Source: UBA2336 sp036787955
Lineage (GTDB): Bacteria > Bacteroidota > Bacteroidia > Cytophagales > Cyclobacteriaceae
Length of the DNA stretch: 64,000 nt
Assembly: GCA_036787955.1 (NCBI GenBank)
Contig: DAIQOI010000009.1
Location: 62,001 to 126,000 of the forward strand
Direction: 5' to 3'
Below the pieces are notes generated by a model that ran no database searches, was not told the DNA's origin, and saw only the letters and a program-made list of their open reading frames with translations. Within the stretch, counting starts at the first letter, position 1. The number at the start of each line of letters is the position of its first letter. Below, piece by piece: positions 51,838 through 61,137 of the stretch. The position numbers were made by a program, and so were the translations under genes.

Positions 51838-52212
51838 ATGGCAAAAACCGAAACCCGCACCTGCCTGGAATGCGGTGAAAAGCTGGTGGGCCGGGCCGAC
51901 AAAAAATTTTGCTCCGACACCTGCCGCATTGCCTACAACAACCGGCTGAACAGCGATGACACCAACTACATGCGCAACGTGAACAACATCCTGCGCAGAA
52001 ACCGGCGCATTTTGCAAACGCTTAACCCTACAGGAAAAACGCGCATAAGCCGGGACAAGCTTATGGAAAAAGGCTTTGACTTTGCTTACTTTACCAGTCA
52101 GTATAAAACCCGCGAAGGGGCGGTGTACCATTTCTGCTACGAACAGGGCTACCTGGAACTGGACAATAATCAGTTTTTACTGGTGGTAAAAAAGGACCAC
52201 CCGGCTGGATAA
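51838..52212 (+). CDS. Small zinc-ribbon protein of unknown function
   Basis: A 124-residue protein. The N-terminus has four cysteines (CLECGEKLVGRADKKFCSDTC, Cys-x2-Cys ... Cys-x3-Cys), a zinc-ribbon like those of DUF2116-type proteins. A basic helix follows (NNILRRNRRILQTLNP) and an alpha/beta C-terminal half with GFDFAYFTSQYKTREG. Homologues occur as hypothetical proteins in Bacteroidota. It marks the last gene of host-like composition before the AT-rich island. Confidence 0.7.
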   Translation: MAKTETRTCLECGEKLVGRADKKFCSDTCRIAYNNRLNSDDTNYMRNVNNILRRNRRILQTLNPTGKTRISRDKLMEKGFDFAYFTSQYKTREGAVYHFCYEQGYLELDNNQFLLVVKKDHPAG

Positions 52213-52227
52213 TGGCAGTTACTGATG

Positions 52228-52258
52228 TTGAATTTCTGATAAGGGTGGTGTATCTTTA
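52228..52258 (+). promoter_or_regulatory. Putative promoter of the GHKL-helicase operon
   Basis: TTG (52228-52230), 20 bases, then TATCTTTA (52251-52258) matches the Bacteroidota promoter except for the last base. It would give a leader of about 100 bases to the ATG at 52367. Confidence 0.5.
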
Positions 52259-52366
52259 AATTTAAAGAGAAATAGAACTGTTGGTTGAAAGTCAAAAAGA
52301 CCACACGACAAACAATCAACCAACAGAAAAATAGATGACAAAATACCAACGCCTCAGCAAAGTCAA

Positions 52367-55300
52367 ATGAACGAAATATTTGGAAGATTTGATACGCAAG
52401 ACTTAAACAGAAAATCTGCACTTGACATATTCGAGAAACTTAGGCCTATCCGACAAGGAATAAACAAAGAATCTATTGCAAGACGACTTATTTGGGAACT
52501 TATCCAAAATGCCAAAGACAACGTAGCAGTTTGCAATATAAATTCTGACAACAATTTTGTTGTTGATATAACTCTGACAGAAGATAAATTCATTTTTGCA
52601 CACAATAAAGGTTTTTTCAAGAATGAAAATGTAAGAGCCTTAATCAGACAGTATTCATCAAGCGATAAAGATAGAAGCGACGCGAATACAGACGAAGCAC
52701 CAGTTACGACTGGACGTTTCGGAACAGGATTTATGACAACGCATTTGCTTTCTGAAGTAGTGGATATAACAGGCGTGTTTCAATATGATACTGAAACTTA
52801 TAAATCATTTAAACTAAATCTTGACAGAAGCGGACATAATGTTCAAGAACTCATTCAAGGAATAGAAAAGGCGTTTGCTTCTGTTGAAGAAAGTGTTCGA
52901 ATGTCGTCAGCTATTTCTTCGCCAAAGATCAGCGAGTTTAAAACGCAATTTATCTACCATTTAAACAATGGTGGACTTGAATTAGCAAAAATTGCTGTCG
53001 AAGAACTTAAAAATACAGTAGCTTATGCTATGATAAATCACCCAAATATTAAATCTATTCGGTTTAACAGCATTAACAGTAAATTCGATTTTTCTCTTTC
53101 AAAATTAAAATCAACACCATTTCAAGAAACGGAAATCGTTACTTATGAATTAAAAATTGGTGATAATCAAGAAAGTAAACACTACGTTTGTGTTGGAGTT
53201 GGCGAAACAAAAATCATTCTTCCTATTCAAATAATAGAAAACGATTATTTACTTTTGCCTATTGAAAAGAAAATTCCAAAAGTATTTTTAGATTTTCCGT
53301 TAATCGGGACAGAAAATTTACACATTCCTTTTATTGTAAACAGTCCATTTTTTGAGCCGACAGAGGCAAGAGACGGGATAAGTCTTACAGGTGAAACAGA
53401 TGAGGACACTCAAAAAAATGTAGCCATTTTCAACAAAGCATTTAGGCTTTACAACATTCTAATTAACTACGTTGAAGATAAACCCGAATGGAAAAACCTT
53501 TACAACCTTGCATATATAAGAAAACCAGAAGAAAAAGATTGGGTAAATATCTCGTGGTATGAAGAAGCATATATTAAGCCAACAAGAAAAACCATACTTA
53601 CAAAAAATATTGTTGATACAGTTAGATACGGTCGCAGAGCGATAACAGGAGAAAGAACTGTCGATTTTCCGAGTTCAAGCAAAAAAGAAATAAGAGAAAA
53701 AATTTGGGAACTCTGCAATATTGGAGAACATTTTATACTCCCAAACCAAGAACATATTCATAATTGGTATGATATTATTTGGGAAAAAGAATATGAGCTA
53801 ACAATAGAAACATTGGTTAAATGGATAGAGACCAATCAAAATATAAGCCAGCTATCAACTTCCCTTGGAAAAACAGAATCTGAGACAATTGACTGGTTAA
53901 ATGAAGTGATTTCATTGGTAAATGATGATGAATCATTATTAGCACAACTCAACCAAGACAAATTAAAAATTTTACCAAACCAAAATGGACTGTTTCAAGC
54001 GAAATCAAAACTTTTAAAAGATGGCGGTATAGATGAAAATCTTAAAGATGTGATGATTACACTCGGAGAAGACTGGAAAAACTTCCTGTTACATAAAAAT
54101 ATAAATGATTTTTCAGGCATTATTTTCGCTCCCAAAGACCAAGATTCTATAATCTTAGAAATCAACCGAATTTTAAATGAAGGTAAAAATCCAAACATCA
54201 ACAAGGCTTGCATTCAATTGACATCATTGTTTCCAAAATCTAAAAATAATATCAGAAGAAGCATCTATAATTTTTCTAAAAGATTGTTTCCGAATGAACT
54301 TGGCGAAATAAAATTTGTTCCAACTGATAATCCAAGCATTTGGGAAGTATCAGACAAGTTAATTACAAAAAGAATCGTTACTACCATTGCTGGCTGTAAC
54401 AATGTTGAAACTTTTAAGAATAATTTTAATTTTCAAAATAATTCAGAAACTCTAAAGTGGCTTGATGAATTAATAACTTTCTTGTACAAGAATCAATACG
54501 AAAACTTATTAAATCTAAAAACCACACCAATACTACCAAATCAAAATGGAGATTTTAAATACAAAGACATCTTACAGACAGATAATACCGAAGAAGTGGC
54601 AGAAGATTTAAAAGATATAAGCAAACTGTTAGGTTATGATTTTCGCAATGAACTACTGGCAAAACAAATTTTTCCTGTTCTTTCAGAAAAACAAGTTGTT
54701 GAAATTAAAGCCATTGCAGATAAAATTACAGAACTGATTGAACCAAAGCTTGGAAGCATTGAAAGAGATGATGCAATTCGGGAATTATTCCGCAAACTGT
54801 ATTTATGGTTCAACAAGAACAAATATTTAGCAGAGCAAATATTTACAAAACTCTATGAACGAAAACACAGACTAATTGATGATGACGAAATTGCCGCAAA
54901 TCTTGAGAAAGCAGAGATATTAAATGAAATAATTGACGAAACAGGTTTGTCGCCTAAAGAGATAAAGGATAAGTTGAAAGCCCTTTTAACGAATCCGAAC
55001 ATTGCAGAAATTTTAAAAACACCAACCGACTCGCTATTACCTGCTTCTGGCCCTTTATATCCCATCGGTTCGGAAGATGACATTGCAATTTCGCTATCTC
55101 TCATAGATAACTCAAGTGAAAAATCAAGAATTTCAATAAGTGAAGACGCTAAAGAAATCATCTTCCAATCACTAAGAGAAAAGGGATTCAATGTTTCGCA
55201 AAGCATTAAAATTAATTATACTGTCGTGGATGGTATTATTAATCCTAATGGAAAGCGAATTAAAATTGTTGTAAAAAGTGCAAAAGCAGGTAACATTTAT

Positions 55301-55618
55301 TTCAATCCTAATGAATGGTTAGCATTGGCAGAGCCAGACTCTCAATTATTTGTAGTAACAAGAGGTAACGTAGTTAGAAACGTAACACTTTCAGACCTTG
55401 AAAATCGCAATGATACATTTCATATGAGATTAAACACTGAATCATTTGCTACTTCCAACTTAAAGGTATTTGCCAAATTCTTTCAGTATTTAAAAGGCAC
55501 TCATTTTATTTTTGAATCACCTGAAAGCACCACAGATTACCTACAACAATTTGGTTTGAGTGAACGAAATCCAAGTTCAAGTGAACTATCTGCTGATGAT
55601 AAAAACCTATTGCTTTAA
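52367..55618 (+). CDS. Sacsin-like GHKL ATPase, candidate defence protein
   Basis: A 1083-residue protein. Residues about 1-190 hold a sacsin/NOV-type GHKL ATPase: ARRLIWELIQNAKD (N-box, about 38-51), FIFAHNKGFF (D/G box, divergent, N in place of D), SSSDKDRSD and TTGRFGTGFMTTHLLSEVV (G2 box). The long middle is helical with no recognised domain. Residues about 925-1000 resemble the DUF3883 restriction-endonuclease-like domain (GFNVSQSIKINYTVVDG ... RIKIVVKSAKAGNIYFNPNEWLAL), but the usual EVK is VVK. The stop overlaps the start of the helicase gene (TAATG), so the two are coupled. Composition is much AT-richer than the left of the window. Predicted anti-phage role is inference. Confidence 0.75.
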   Translation: MNEIFGRFDTQDLNRKSALDIFEKLRPIRQGINKESIARRLIWELIQNAKDNVAVCNINSDNNFVVDITLTEDKFIFAHNKGFFKNENVRALIRQYSSSDKDRSDANTDEAPVTTGRFGTGFMTTHLLSEVVDITGVFQYDTETYKSFKLNLDRSGHNVQELIQGIEKAFASVEESVRMSSAISSPKISEFKTQFIYHLNNGGLELAKIAVEELKNTVAYAMINHPNIKSIRFNSINSKFDFSLSKLKSTPFQETEIVTYELKIGDNQESKHYVCVGVGETKIILPIQIIENDYLLLPIEKKIPKVFLDFPLIGTENLHIPFIVNSPFFEPTEARDGISLTGETDEDTQKNVAIFNKAFRLYNILINYVEDKPEWKNLYNLAYIRKPEEKDWVNISWYEEAYIKPTRKTILTKNIVDTVRYGRRAITGERTVDFPSSSKKEIREKIWELCNIGEHFILPNQEHIHNWYDIIWEKEYELTIETLVKWIETNQNISQLSTSLGKTESETIDWLNEVISLVNDDESLLAQLNQDKLKILPNQNGLFQAKSKLLKDGGIDENLKDVMITLGEDWKNFLLHKNINDFSGIIFAPKDQDSIILEINRILNEGKNPNINKACIQLTSLFPKSKNNIRRSIYNFSKRLFPNELGEIKFVPTDNPSIWEVSDKLITKRIVTTIAGCNNVETFKNNFNFQNNSETLKWLDELITFLYKNQYENLLNLKTTPILPNQNGDFKYKDILQTDNTEEVAEDLKDISKLLGYDFRNELLAKQIFPVLSEKQVVEIKAIADKITELIEPKLGSIERDDAIRELFRKLYLWFNKNKYLAEQIFTKLYERKHRLIDDDEIAANLEKAEILNEIIDETGLSPKEIKDKLKALLTNPNIAEILKTPTDSLLPASGPLYPIGSEDDIAISLSLIDNSSEKSRISISEDAKEIIFQSLREKGFNVSQSIKINYTVVDGIINPNGKRIKIVVKSAKAGNIYFNPNEWLALAEPDSQLFVVTRGNVVRNVTLSDLENRNDTFHMRLNTESFATSNLKVFAKFFQYLKGTHFIFESPESTTDYLQQFGLSERNPSSSELSADDKNLLL

Positions 55619-57393
55619 TGATTTACAGCCGAGAAGAACATATAAGATTTTTAGAAGAAGAGTTTCGGGCACAAACAGAAGCCTACAAGCAAAAGTTAGA
55701 CACTTCTGCCCTTTTTCTGTTGCAAGACCGTGAACAACTTTTTGTTGCTCAATTTCTCACATTCAAAGACGGAGAAATGATTCTAAAATTCCCCAACACA
55801 AGAGGATTACCAAGACAAGGCGAATATCTTTACTGTTTTATAGTTCCAAAAGAACTAAGAAATTACAGAAATTGGGGAAACAAAACTTATGGCGATTTAA
55901 TAAAAGCAAAAACAAATTATTCTGAAGTTGTTTGTATTTGGCAAACACCATCAAATGAAAAAGATTTCAGCATTGCGGGTTTCATAGGCGTGGAACTTGA
56001 ATTTGCAAATCATATACAAAATAAAGCAGAAGGAATGATTCTACTTTTAGGACCGAACAAACCACCATTTGAATACATTGAAAATCTTATAAGCATTGTT
56101 AGAAACCAAAACAATAAGCCGGTAAACAAAATCCTTGATCAAGATTTTCAGGTTTCAGATTGGGAACCATCACTACTTGACAATAAAAATAACATTGCTG
56201 ATTTTGTTTTATCTCAATTGGCATTGCAGGATACTCTAATTATTCAAGGCCCACCAGGTACAGGCAAAACATATTTAATAGCTGAAATTTCTAAACGACT
56301 TTGTAATGATGGGAAATCTGTTTTAGTAACAGCATTAACAAACAGAGCATTAATTGAAATAGTTGAAAAACCATCATTGAAAAAACTTTTACAAGAGCAT
56401 CGGATTTTCAAGACAAAACTTTCTTTTGATGAAGAAAAAATGTTTAAAGATTTACAACAAATAAAAGAAGTTATTCCGAAACCTAACAATTTAGTTCTAT
56501 CAACATTTTTTATTACAAGCGGACAAGCTGCAAAAACTATTGATGAACCACCGTTTGACTATGTTATTATGGACGAAGCGAGTCAAGCACTACTTGCCAT
56601 GTTCGCTGCAGCAAAACTTTTAGGTAAAAAAAATATTTGGATTGGCGATACAAGACAATTACCGCCAGTTATTGCTTTAAGTGATGATAAAGTAAGTCGT
56701 AAAAATTATGGTGCATTAGTTGATGGGTTGAAAGCACTAACCGAAACCGCATCATTACCAATATTTCAACTTACAGAAACACATCGTTTAACTGACAGAG
56801 CAGCAAGCTATACTGGCATTTTCTATAAGAGTAGCTTAAATTCAAGAACTAAGAAAGACATTCGACTTCTCTATTCAGAAATGGATTCTAATTTTAGTAA
56901 ATTATTTCATCCCAAAGGTGGTCCAACTTTGATAAAAATGGATTTAAAAGCTGGTGAGTTTAAACCCAAAAATGCACTTAAACTTGCCACAGATATAGTT
57001 AAACACTTACTGAAATCAAATGAGAAATTGCATATTTCAGTACTGACATACTTTGTTGTAACAACCAAAGCATTACAAAAAGCAATTTTTCAGACACTAG
57101 GTTATCATAAAAATTTATTGATAGAAACTGTTTCAAGAGTTCAAGGCTTAACAACTGACGTTACCATTTTTATTGTTCCAAATACAAGCTATCATCGTTC
57201 TTTAGAAAATAGACTTTTTAATGTAGCCACAAGTCGTTCTAAGAGACACACACTAATAATTACTGACAAAAGCGTTTTGACACGTTCACAAGTTGATAAT
57301 GAGGCAAAAGAATATCTTCTGAAATTGGATGAAGAATTTTCATTTTACATAAAATATGAAGATTCTACCATCGTATACAATAATCGTATATGA
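55618..57393 (+). CDS. SF1 (Upf1/Dna2-like) helicase
   Basis: A 591-residue helicase with an N-terminal region of about 190 residues before the RecA domains. Walker A GPPGTGKT is at about 210-217, Walker B with the SF1B signature VIMDEASQA at about 316-324, motif III GDTRQLPPV, motif IV-like LTETHRL, and motifs V-VI TVSRVQGLTTDVTIF and NVATSRSKRHTLII. It unwinds nucleic acid or moves along it, with the partner ATPase probably acting in the same complex. It shares one base with the upstream stop. Nothing indicates a nuclease domain in this protein. Confidence 0.85.
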   Translation: MIYSREEHIRFLEEEFRAQTEAYKQKLDTSALFLLQDREQLFVAQFLTFKDGEMILKFPNTRGLPRQGEYLYCFIVPKELRNYRNWGNKTYGDLIKAKTNYSEVVCIWQTPSNEKDFSIAGFIGVELEFANHIQNKAEGMILLLGPNKPPFEYIENLISIVRNQNNKPVNKILDQDFQVSDWEPSLLDNKNNIADFVLSQLALQDTLIIQGPPGTGKTYLIAEISKRLCNDGKSVLVTALTNRALIEIVEKPSLKKLLQEHRIFKTKLSFDEEKMFKDLQQIKEVIPKPNNLVLSTFFITSGQAAKTIDEPPFDYVIMDEASQALLAMFAAAKLLGKKNIWIGDTRQLPPVIALSDDKVSRKNYGALVDGLKALTETASLPIFQLTETHRLTDRAASYTGIFYKSSLNSRTKKDIRLLYSEMDSNFSKLFHPKGGPTLIKMDLKAGEFKPKNALKLATDIVKHLLKSNEKLHISVLTYFVVTTKALQKAIFQTLGYHKNLLIETVSRVQGLTTDVTIFIVPNTSYHRSLENRLFNVATSRSKRHTLIITDKSVLTRSQVDNEAKEYLLKLDEEFSFYIKYEDSTIVYNNRI

Positions 57394-57747
57394 AAGTTCT
57401 CCTTAGTTAGTTACACTCAAAAGTATAGATTTCCAACTATTGTTATTATCCTGTTGGAATGTAGGAAACTCCGATGTGGCTTTTTGCGGGTGGTTTTTTC
57501 AGGCATTACCCCTCCAGAATATCAAAAGAAAAAGACGTTGAGTTAACAACATCCTTTCCGGTTATCGACATTCTGTCGGGAGAACCTATCCCTGGCAGGT
57601 TGCCCGTTCGGCAGGCAGGCGGGCTTGCGTTTCGGTTCAACAATGTAAAAATCAAAGCAGCTAGCTATATTTACAATCTGTCAAATTTCCCAGGCTCTTT
57701 CAAAATTTTTTTTTAGATATTGACAAAACTAAATTTCTTGACTTTAA
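57394..57747. other. Gene-free stretch between the two defence-like operons
   Basis: The 354 bases hold no gene I trust; the 80-codon frame at 57474-57716 has no family features and includes the repeat-like core CGGCAGGCAGG (57609-57619), shared with 36796-36806. TTCCAAC (57431-57437) and GTTGGAA (57453-57459) form an inverted repeat preceded by GTATAGA, a possible degenerate relative of the palindromes in the downstream genes. Confidence 0.55.
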
Positions 57748-60700
57748 ATGCTTTTAGACAATAAAACAAAATCAGGGGACAACGAGCACTATAAAGTTTT
57801 TGACTTTATAAAAGCAAACACCGAAAACGGCTTGTTTGATCTTGTAACCGGTTATTTTTCAGTAAACGCTTTGGCGTTAATGAAAGAAGAAATCAACTCG
57901 GTTCAAAAATTCAGGCTGATTTTGGGAAACCTTATGCAAGAGGAATCTCAACTCAATAAAGTCATTGACCTGCTAAATGGCAATACCAGCATCAGTGCGA
58001 CACTATCGCTAAGTTCATCGGCCCAAAAAGCCGTTGATTTTCTGCAACAAGACAAGGTTTTGGTTAAGAATATTCAAAAAAACTTCTGTCATGCAAAAAC
58101 ATATCTATATACCGACCATGCCAAAACAAAAAATTATTTCATAGTAGGCAGTTCCAATCTTACCGATGCGGGGCTTGGTCTAAAGGAAAGTTCAAACATT
58201 GAATTGAACATTGCCAAACACGACTATGAAGACGAATTTAAAAACCTTAAAAAATGGTTTGAAGAATTATGGGAAAAAGTTGCATCGGACGAAATACAAC
58301 TCCCCGACAAGTCCAGAGTAAAAGTTAAACAACACCTTATTGAACTAATTAAAAATCTTTACAAAGAATACTCTCCGCTCGAGTTGTATTACAAGGTCCT
58401 TTATGAAATGTTTAAGGACGACCTGCTGGAACTTTCAGGCGATGCGGAATTTAAGCGTGAAATTGCTCATCTGGAAGAAACTATCATTTACAAATCACTT
58501 TTTCCATACCAGCAAAAGGGAGTCATCAGTCTCATTAAAATGCTTCAAAAATACAATGGATCTATTTTAGCCGATGCCGTGGGTTTGGGTAAAACCTGGA
58601 CCGCCTTAGCTGTGATGAAATATTTTGAACTGAAAGGTTACACTGTTCTTTTGCTCTGCCCAAAGAAGCTTTCAAATAACTGGCAGCAGTATAAAGTGGG
58701 GCAACAAAGCCGGTTCGAAAAAGATGAAATTGACTTTCATATCCGCTATCATACCGACCTACAGGAAGGACGTTTTGACCGTTACACCGACAAATCACTT
58801 CGCTATTTTCAAACCAGACCCAAACTATTGATTGTTATTGATGAGAGCCATAACCTGCGGAACGACAAATCCTCGCGATATAAATTCCTGGTAAATGAAC
58901 TGCTCTTGCCGCAGAATAAAAGCAGAGATGTAAAAGTATTGCACCTTTCTGCAACACCAATCAACAACAAGCTCCTGGATATCCGCAATCAGTTCAAATT
59001 GATGACCAAAGGACTAGATGATGGCTTCAAAGAAACAGACTTAGAAATTGAAAGCCTGGAAAGTATCTTTAGAACAGCACAAACAGATTTCAGTGAATGG
59101 TCTAAAAACGACCAAAGAAAAATTGCCGATTTCATTGCCAAACTGCCTAAAAAGTTTGAAAAACTTACTGATGCGCTCATTGTAGCAAGAACACGAAAAT
59201 TGATTGAAGGAGAATTCGGCGAAATGAACTTTCCAAGAAAAGAACAACCTGTCAACATATATGTAGCCCCTGAAAATATCGGGAACCTGAAATCTTTTGA
59301 CGATATTCTGGAAGCTATTTCTATTAATCTGACTGCCTATCGCCCGGCAGACTATATTCGTGAAACTCCGCCTAAAAGTGTTCTTGAAGACGAAAAACTC
59401 CGCCAGAAGTTTCTGGTTAAAATGATGTACATCCTTCTTATCAAACGACTTGAATCCAGCTGGGTTTCATTTAAAGCCACGGTTGAAAATATTTTAAATC
59501 ATCACATCAATGCACTTGATAAAGTAAACCAATTCATTCAAAGCAAAACCGACAGTTCCATTGAGGTTGATCTGACCGAAGCAGAAAAAGAAGAAATTGA
59601 TGAAACTTCTGCTGAACTATCAACAGAAACGGAAGCACCCATCACATTGGGTAATAAAAATCCTATTCCGCTTTCTCTTATCACAAATATAGAACTCTTT
59701 AAGAAACACCTTGAAAAAGATATTCAAAAATTATCCGAACTGAAAGATAACCTCGATAGATATCAAAACGACTTTGATTCCGGAAAAGTAAATGATGAAA
59801 AACTAAACAGGCTCTTTGAGATTATCAAAGATAAGCAAGAGCACTCCGATAACAAAAAAGTACTGGTGTTTACTGTATATAAAGGCACTGCTCAATTTTT
59901 GTATAATGAGCTTAAAAAAAGAGGGATACAAAATTTGGCTTATGTTTCTGGTGATTCCTGTGAAACTTTTGATGGCTATTCAGGTAGCAAATTTGAACCC
60001 ATTCTGGAACGTTTTGCCCCTTTCACCAAACTGTATAAAGAAAAAGATTGGTCGGAAATGTATCTGAACCATCTTGGTTCAGATAGTATGTATCAGAACC
60101 ATCCTGGTTCAGCTAACTGGAATGTGCCTTATGACCAATGGCTTAAGCTAATTGCTCAATACGATAAAAATACCTATCAAAAAATTCAAAAACCAATTGA
60201 CGTGCTGATTGCTACCGACTGTCTCAGCGAAGGACAAAACCTGCAGGATTGCGATATGGTCATCAACTATGATATTCATTGGAACCCCGTTCGTTTAATT
60301 CAACGCATGGGAAGGATTGACCGTATTGGCTCACCTAACAAATCTATCAAAGGGATTAATTTCTGGCCTGGCAGAAACTATGAAGATTATCTAAAACTCA
60401 AATCAAGGGTAGAAAACCGTATGGCTTTAATGACCGTGGTGGGTACAGAATTAGACGAAATAACGCCCGAACTGCAAAAAATGGTGGAAGAAAATCCGCT
60501 GTTGCCTAAACAGGCACAAAAAATGCTTGAACAATTGCAGTTAACATGGGATGATGTAGAAACAGGAGAAGATACATTAGGGCTGAACGATCTTTCATTA
60601 GAACAGTTCCGGCAGGAACTCTTTGACTACTTCAAAAGAAATGAAGAATTTTTTAAAAAAATTCCCAATGGTGTTTTCACAGGATTTAAATTCAAACCCC

Positions 60701-61131
60701 ATGGAAAAAACAAATTTATGCCCGATAGCATTGTGGCTGTCTTAGGATATCCCAAAAGACCCGATGATGCCATAGACCACAGTTATAAAGAAATTTACCT
60801 GTTGCATCAAAGTATTGAAGATAAAAATAACACCGGAGTAATATTGAATAACCATCATGAAATACTCAGCCTGCTTCGTCGGCATAAAAATGAACTCCGT
60901 TATGTTCCGAAAAATATAGAGGAGGCGGATACAGAAGTATTGAAAAAACTATCTAATGCCATAGAAAAATGGATAAAATCGCAGGCAACGCCGGTAGCTA
61001 TTAATCAAATTCAGGAGTTATTTACAGGCAATGCTTTATCATCGCTGATTACGCCCGAACAAACTAGACTTGAAGAAAAATTTAAATCCGAAAATTTTGA
61101 TTTAATCAACTGGTTTATCATCTCTAAATAA
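57748..61131 (+). CDS. PLD-like nuclease domain fused to SNF2-type helicase
   Basis: A 1127-residue protein. Residues about 1-175 form a phospholipase-D-like domain with the single HxK-type motif CHAKTYLYTD ... FIVGSSNLTDAGLG at about 112-145. The SF2 helicase follows: Walker A DAVGLGKT at about 275-282, VIDESHNL (about 362-369), LSATPINN, then LIATDCLSEGQNLQ and QRMGRIDRIGS (about 851-861) in the second RecA domain. Such helicases accompany DNA methyltransferases in restriction-like or BREX/DISARM-like systems, and one begins 6 bases downstream. A 20-residue in-frame insert (772-791), encoded by two palindromes, lies before motif V. Confidence 0.85.
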   Translation: MLLDNKTKSGDNEHYKVFDFIKANTENGLFDLVTGYFSVNALALMKEEINSVQKFRLILGNLMQEESQLNKVIDLLNGNTSISATLSLSSSAQKAVDFLQQDKVLVKNIQKNFCHAKTYLYTDHAKTKNYFIVGSSNLTDAGLGLKESSNIELNIAKHDYEDEFKNLKKWFEELWEKVASDEIQLPDKSRVKVKQHLIELIKNLYKEYSPLELYYKVLYEMFKDDLLELSGDAEFKREIAHLEETIIYKSLFPYQQKGVISLIKMLQKYNGSILADAVGLGKTWTALAVMKYFELKGYTVLLLCPKKLSNNWQQYKVGQQSRFEKDEIDFHIRYHTDLQEGRFDRYTDKSLRYFQTRPKLLIVIDESHNLRNDKSSRYKFLVNELLLPQNKSRDVKVLHLSATPINNKLLDIRNQFKLMTKGLDDGFKETDLEIESLESIFRTAQTDFSEWSKNDQRKIADFIAKLPKKFEKLTDALIVARTRKLIEGEFGEMNFPRKEQPVNIYVAPENIGNLKSFDDILEAISINLTAYRPADYIRETPPKSVLEDEKLRQKFLVKMMYILLIKRLESSWVSFKATVENILNHHINALDKVNQFIQSKTDSSIEVDLTEAEKEEIDETSAELSTETEAPITLGNKNPIPLSLITNIELFKKHLEKDIQKLSELKDNLDRYQNDFDSGKVNDEKLNRLFEIIKDKQEHSDNKKVLVFTVYKGTAQFLYNELKKRGIQNLAYVSGDSCETFDGYSGSKFEPILERFAPFTKLYKEKDWSEMYLNHLGSDSMYQNHPGSANWNVPYDQWLKLIAQYDKNTYQKIQKPIDVLIATDCLSEGQNLQDCDMVINYDIHWNPVRLIQRMGRIDRIGSPNKSIKGINFWPGRNYEDYLKLKSRVENRMALMTVVGTELDEITPELQKMVEENPLLPKQAQKMLEQLQLTWDDVETGEDTLGLNDLSLEQFRQELFDYFKRNEEFFKKIPNGVFTGFKFKPHGKNKFMPDSIVAVLGYPKRPDDAIDHSYKEIYLLHQSIEDKNNTGVILNNHHEILSLLRRHKNELRYVPKNIEEADTEVLKKLSNAIEKWIKSQATPVAINQIQELFTGNALSSLITPEQTRLEEKFKSENFDLINWFIISK
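60060..60112 (+). repeat. Two in-frame palindromic units in the helicase gene
   Basis: Unit one is GTA followed by the 9-bp stem TCTGAACCA with loop TCT (60063-60083). Unit two is GTATC overlapping a 6-bp stem GAACCA/TGGTTC with loop TCC (60096-60110), plus one outer pair across a mismatch. The centres are exactly 30 bp apart, and each unit adds ten residues (YLNHLGSDSM, YQNHPGSANW). The insert falls in a loop between conserved helicase motifs and keeps the frame. Confidence 0.85.
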
Positions 61132-61137
61132 AAAAAT

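Noticed and set aside
57474..57716. 80-codon protein between the two defence-like operons
   Set aside because: There are no recognisable features, the frame includes an interspersed repeat core, and its composition is unlike the neighbouring genes.
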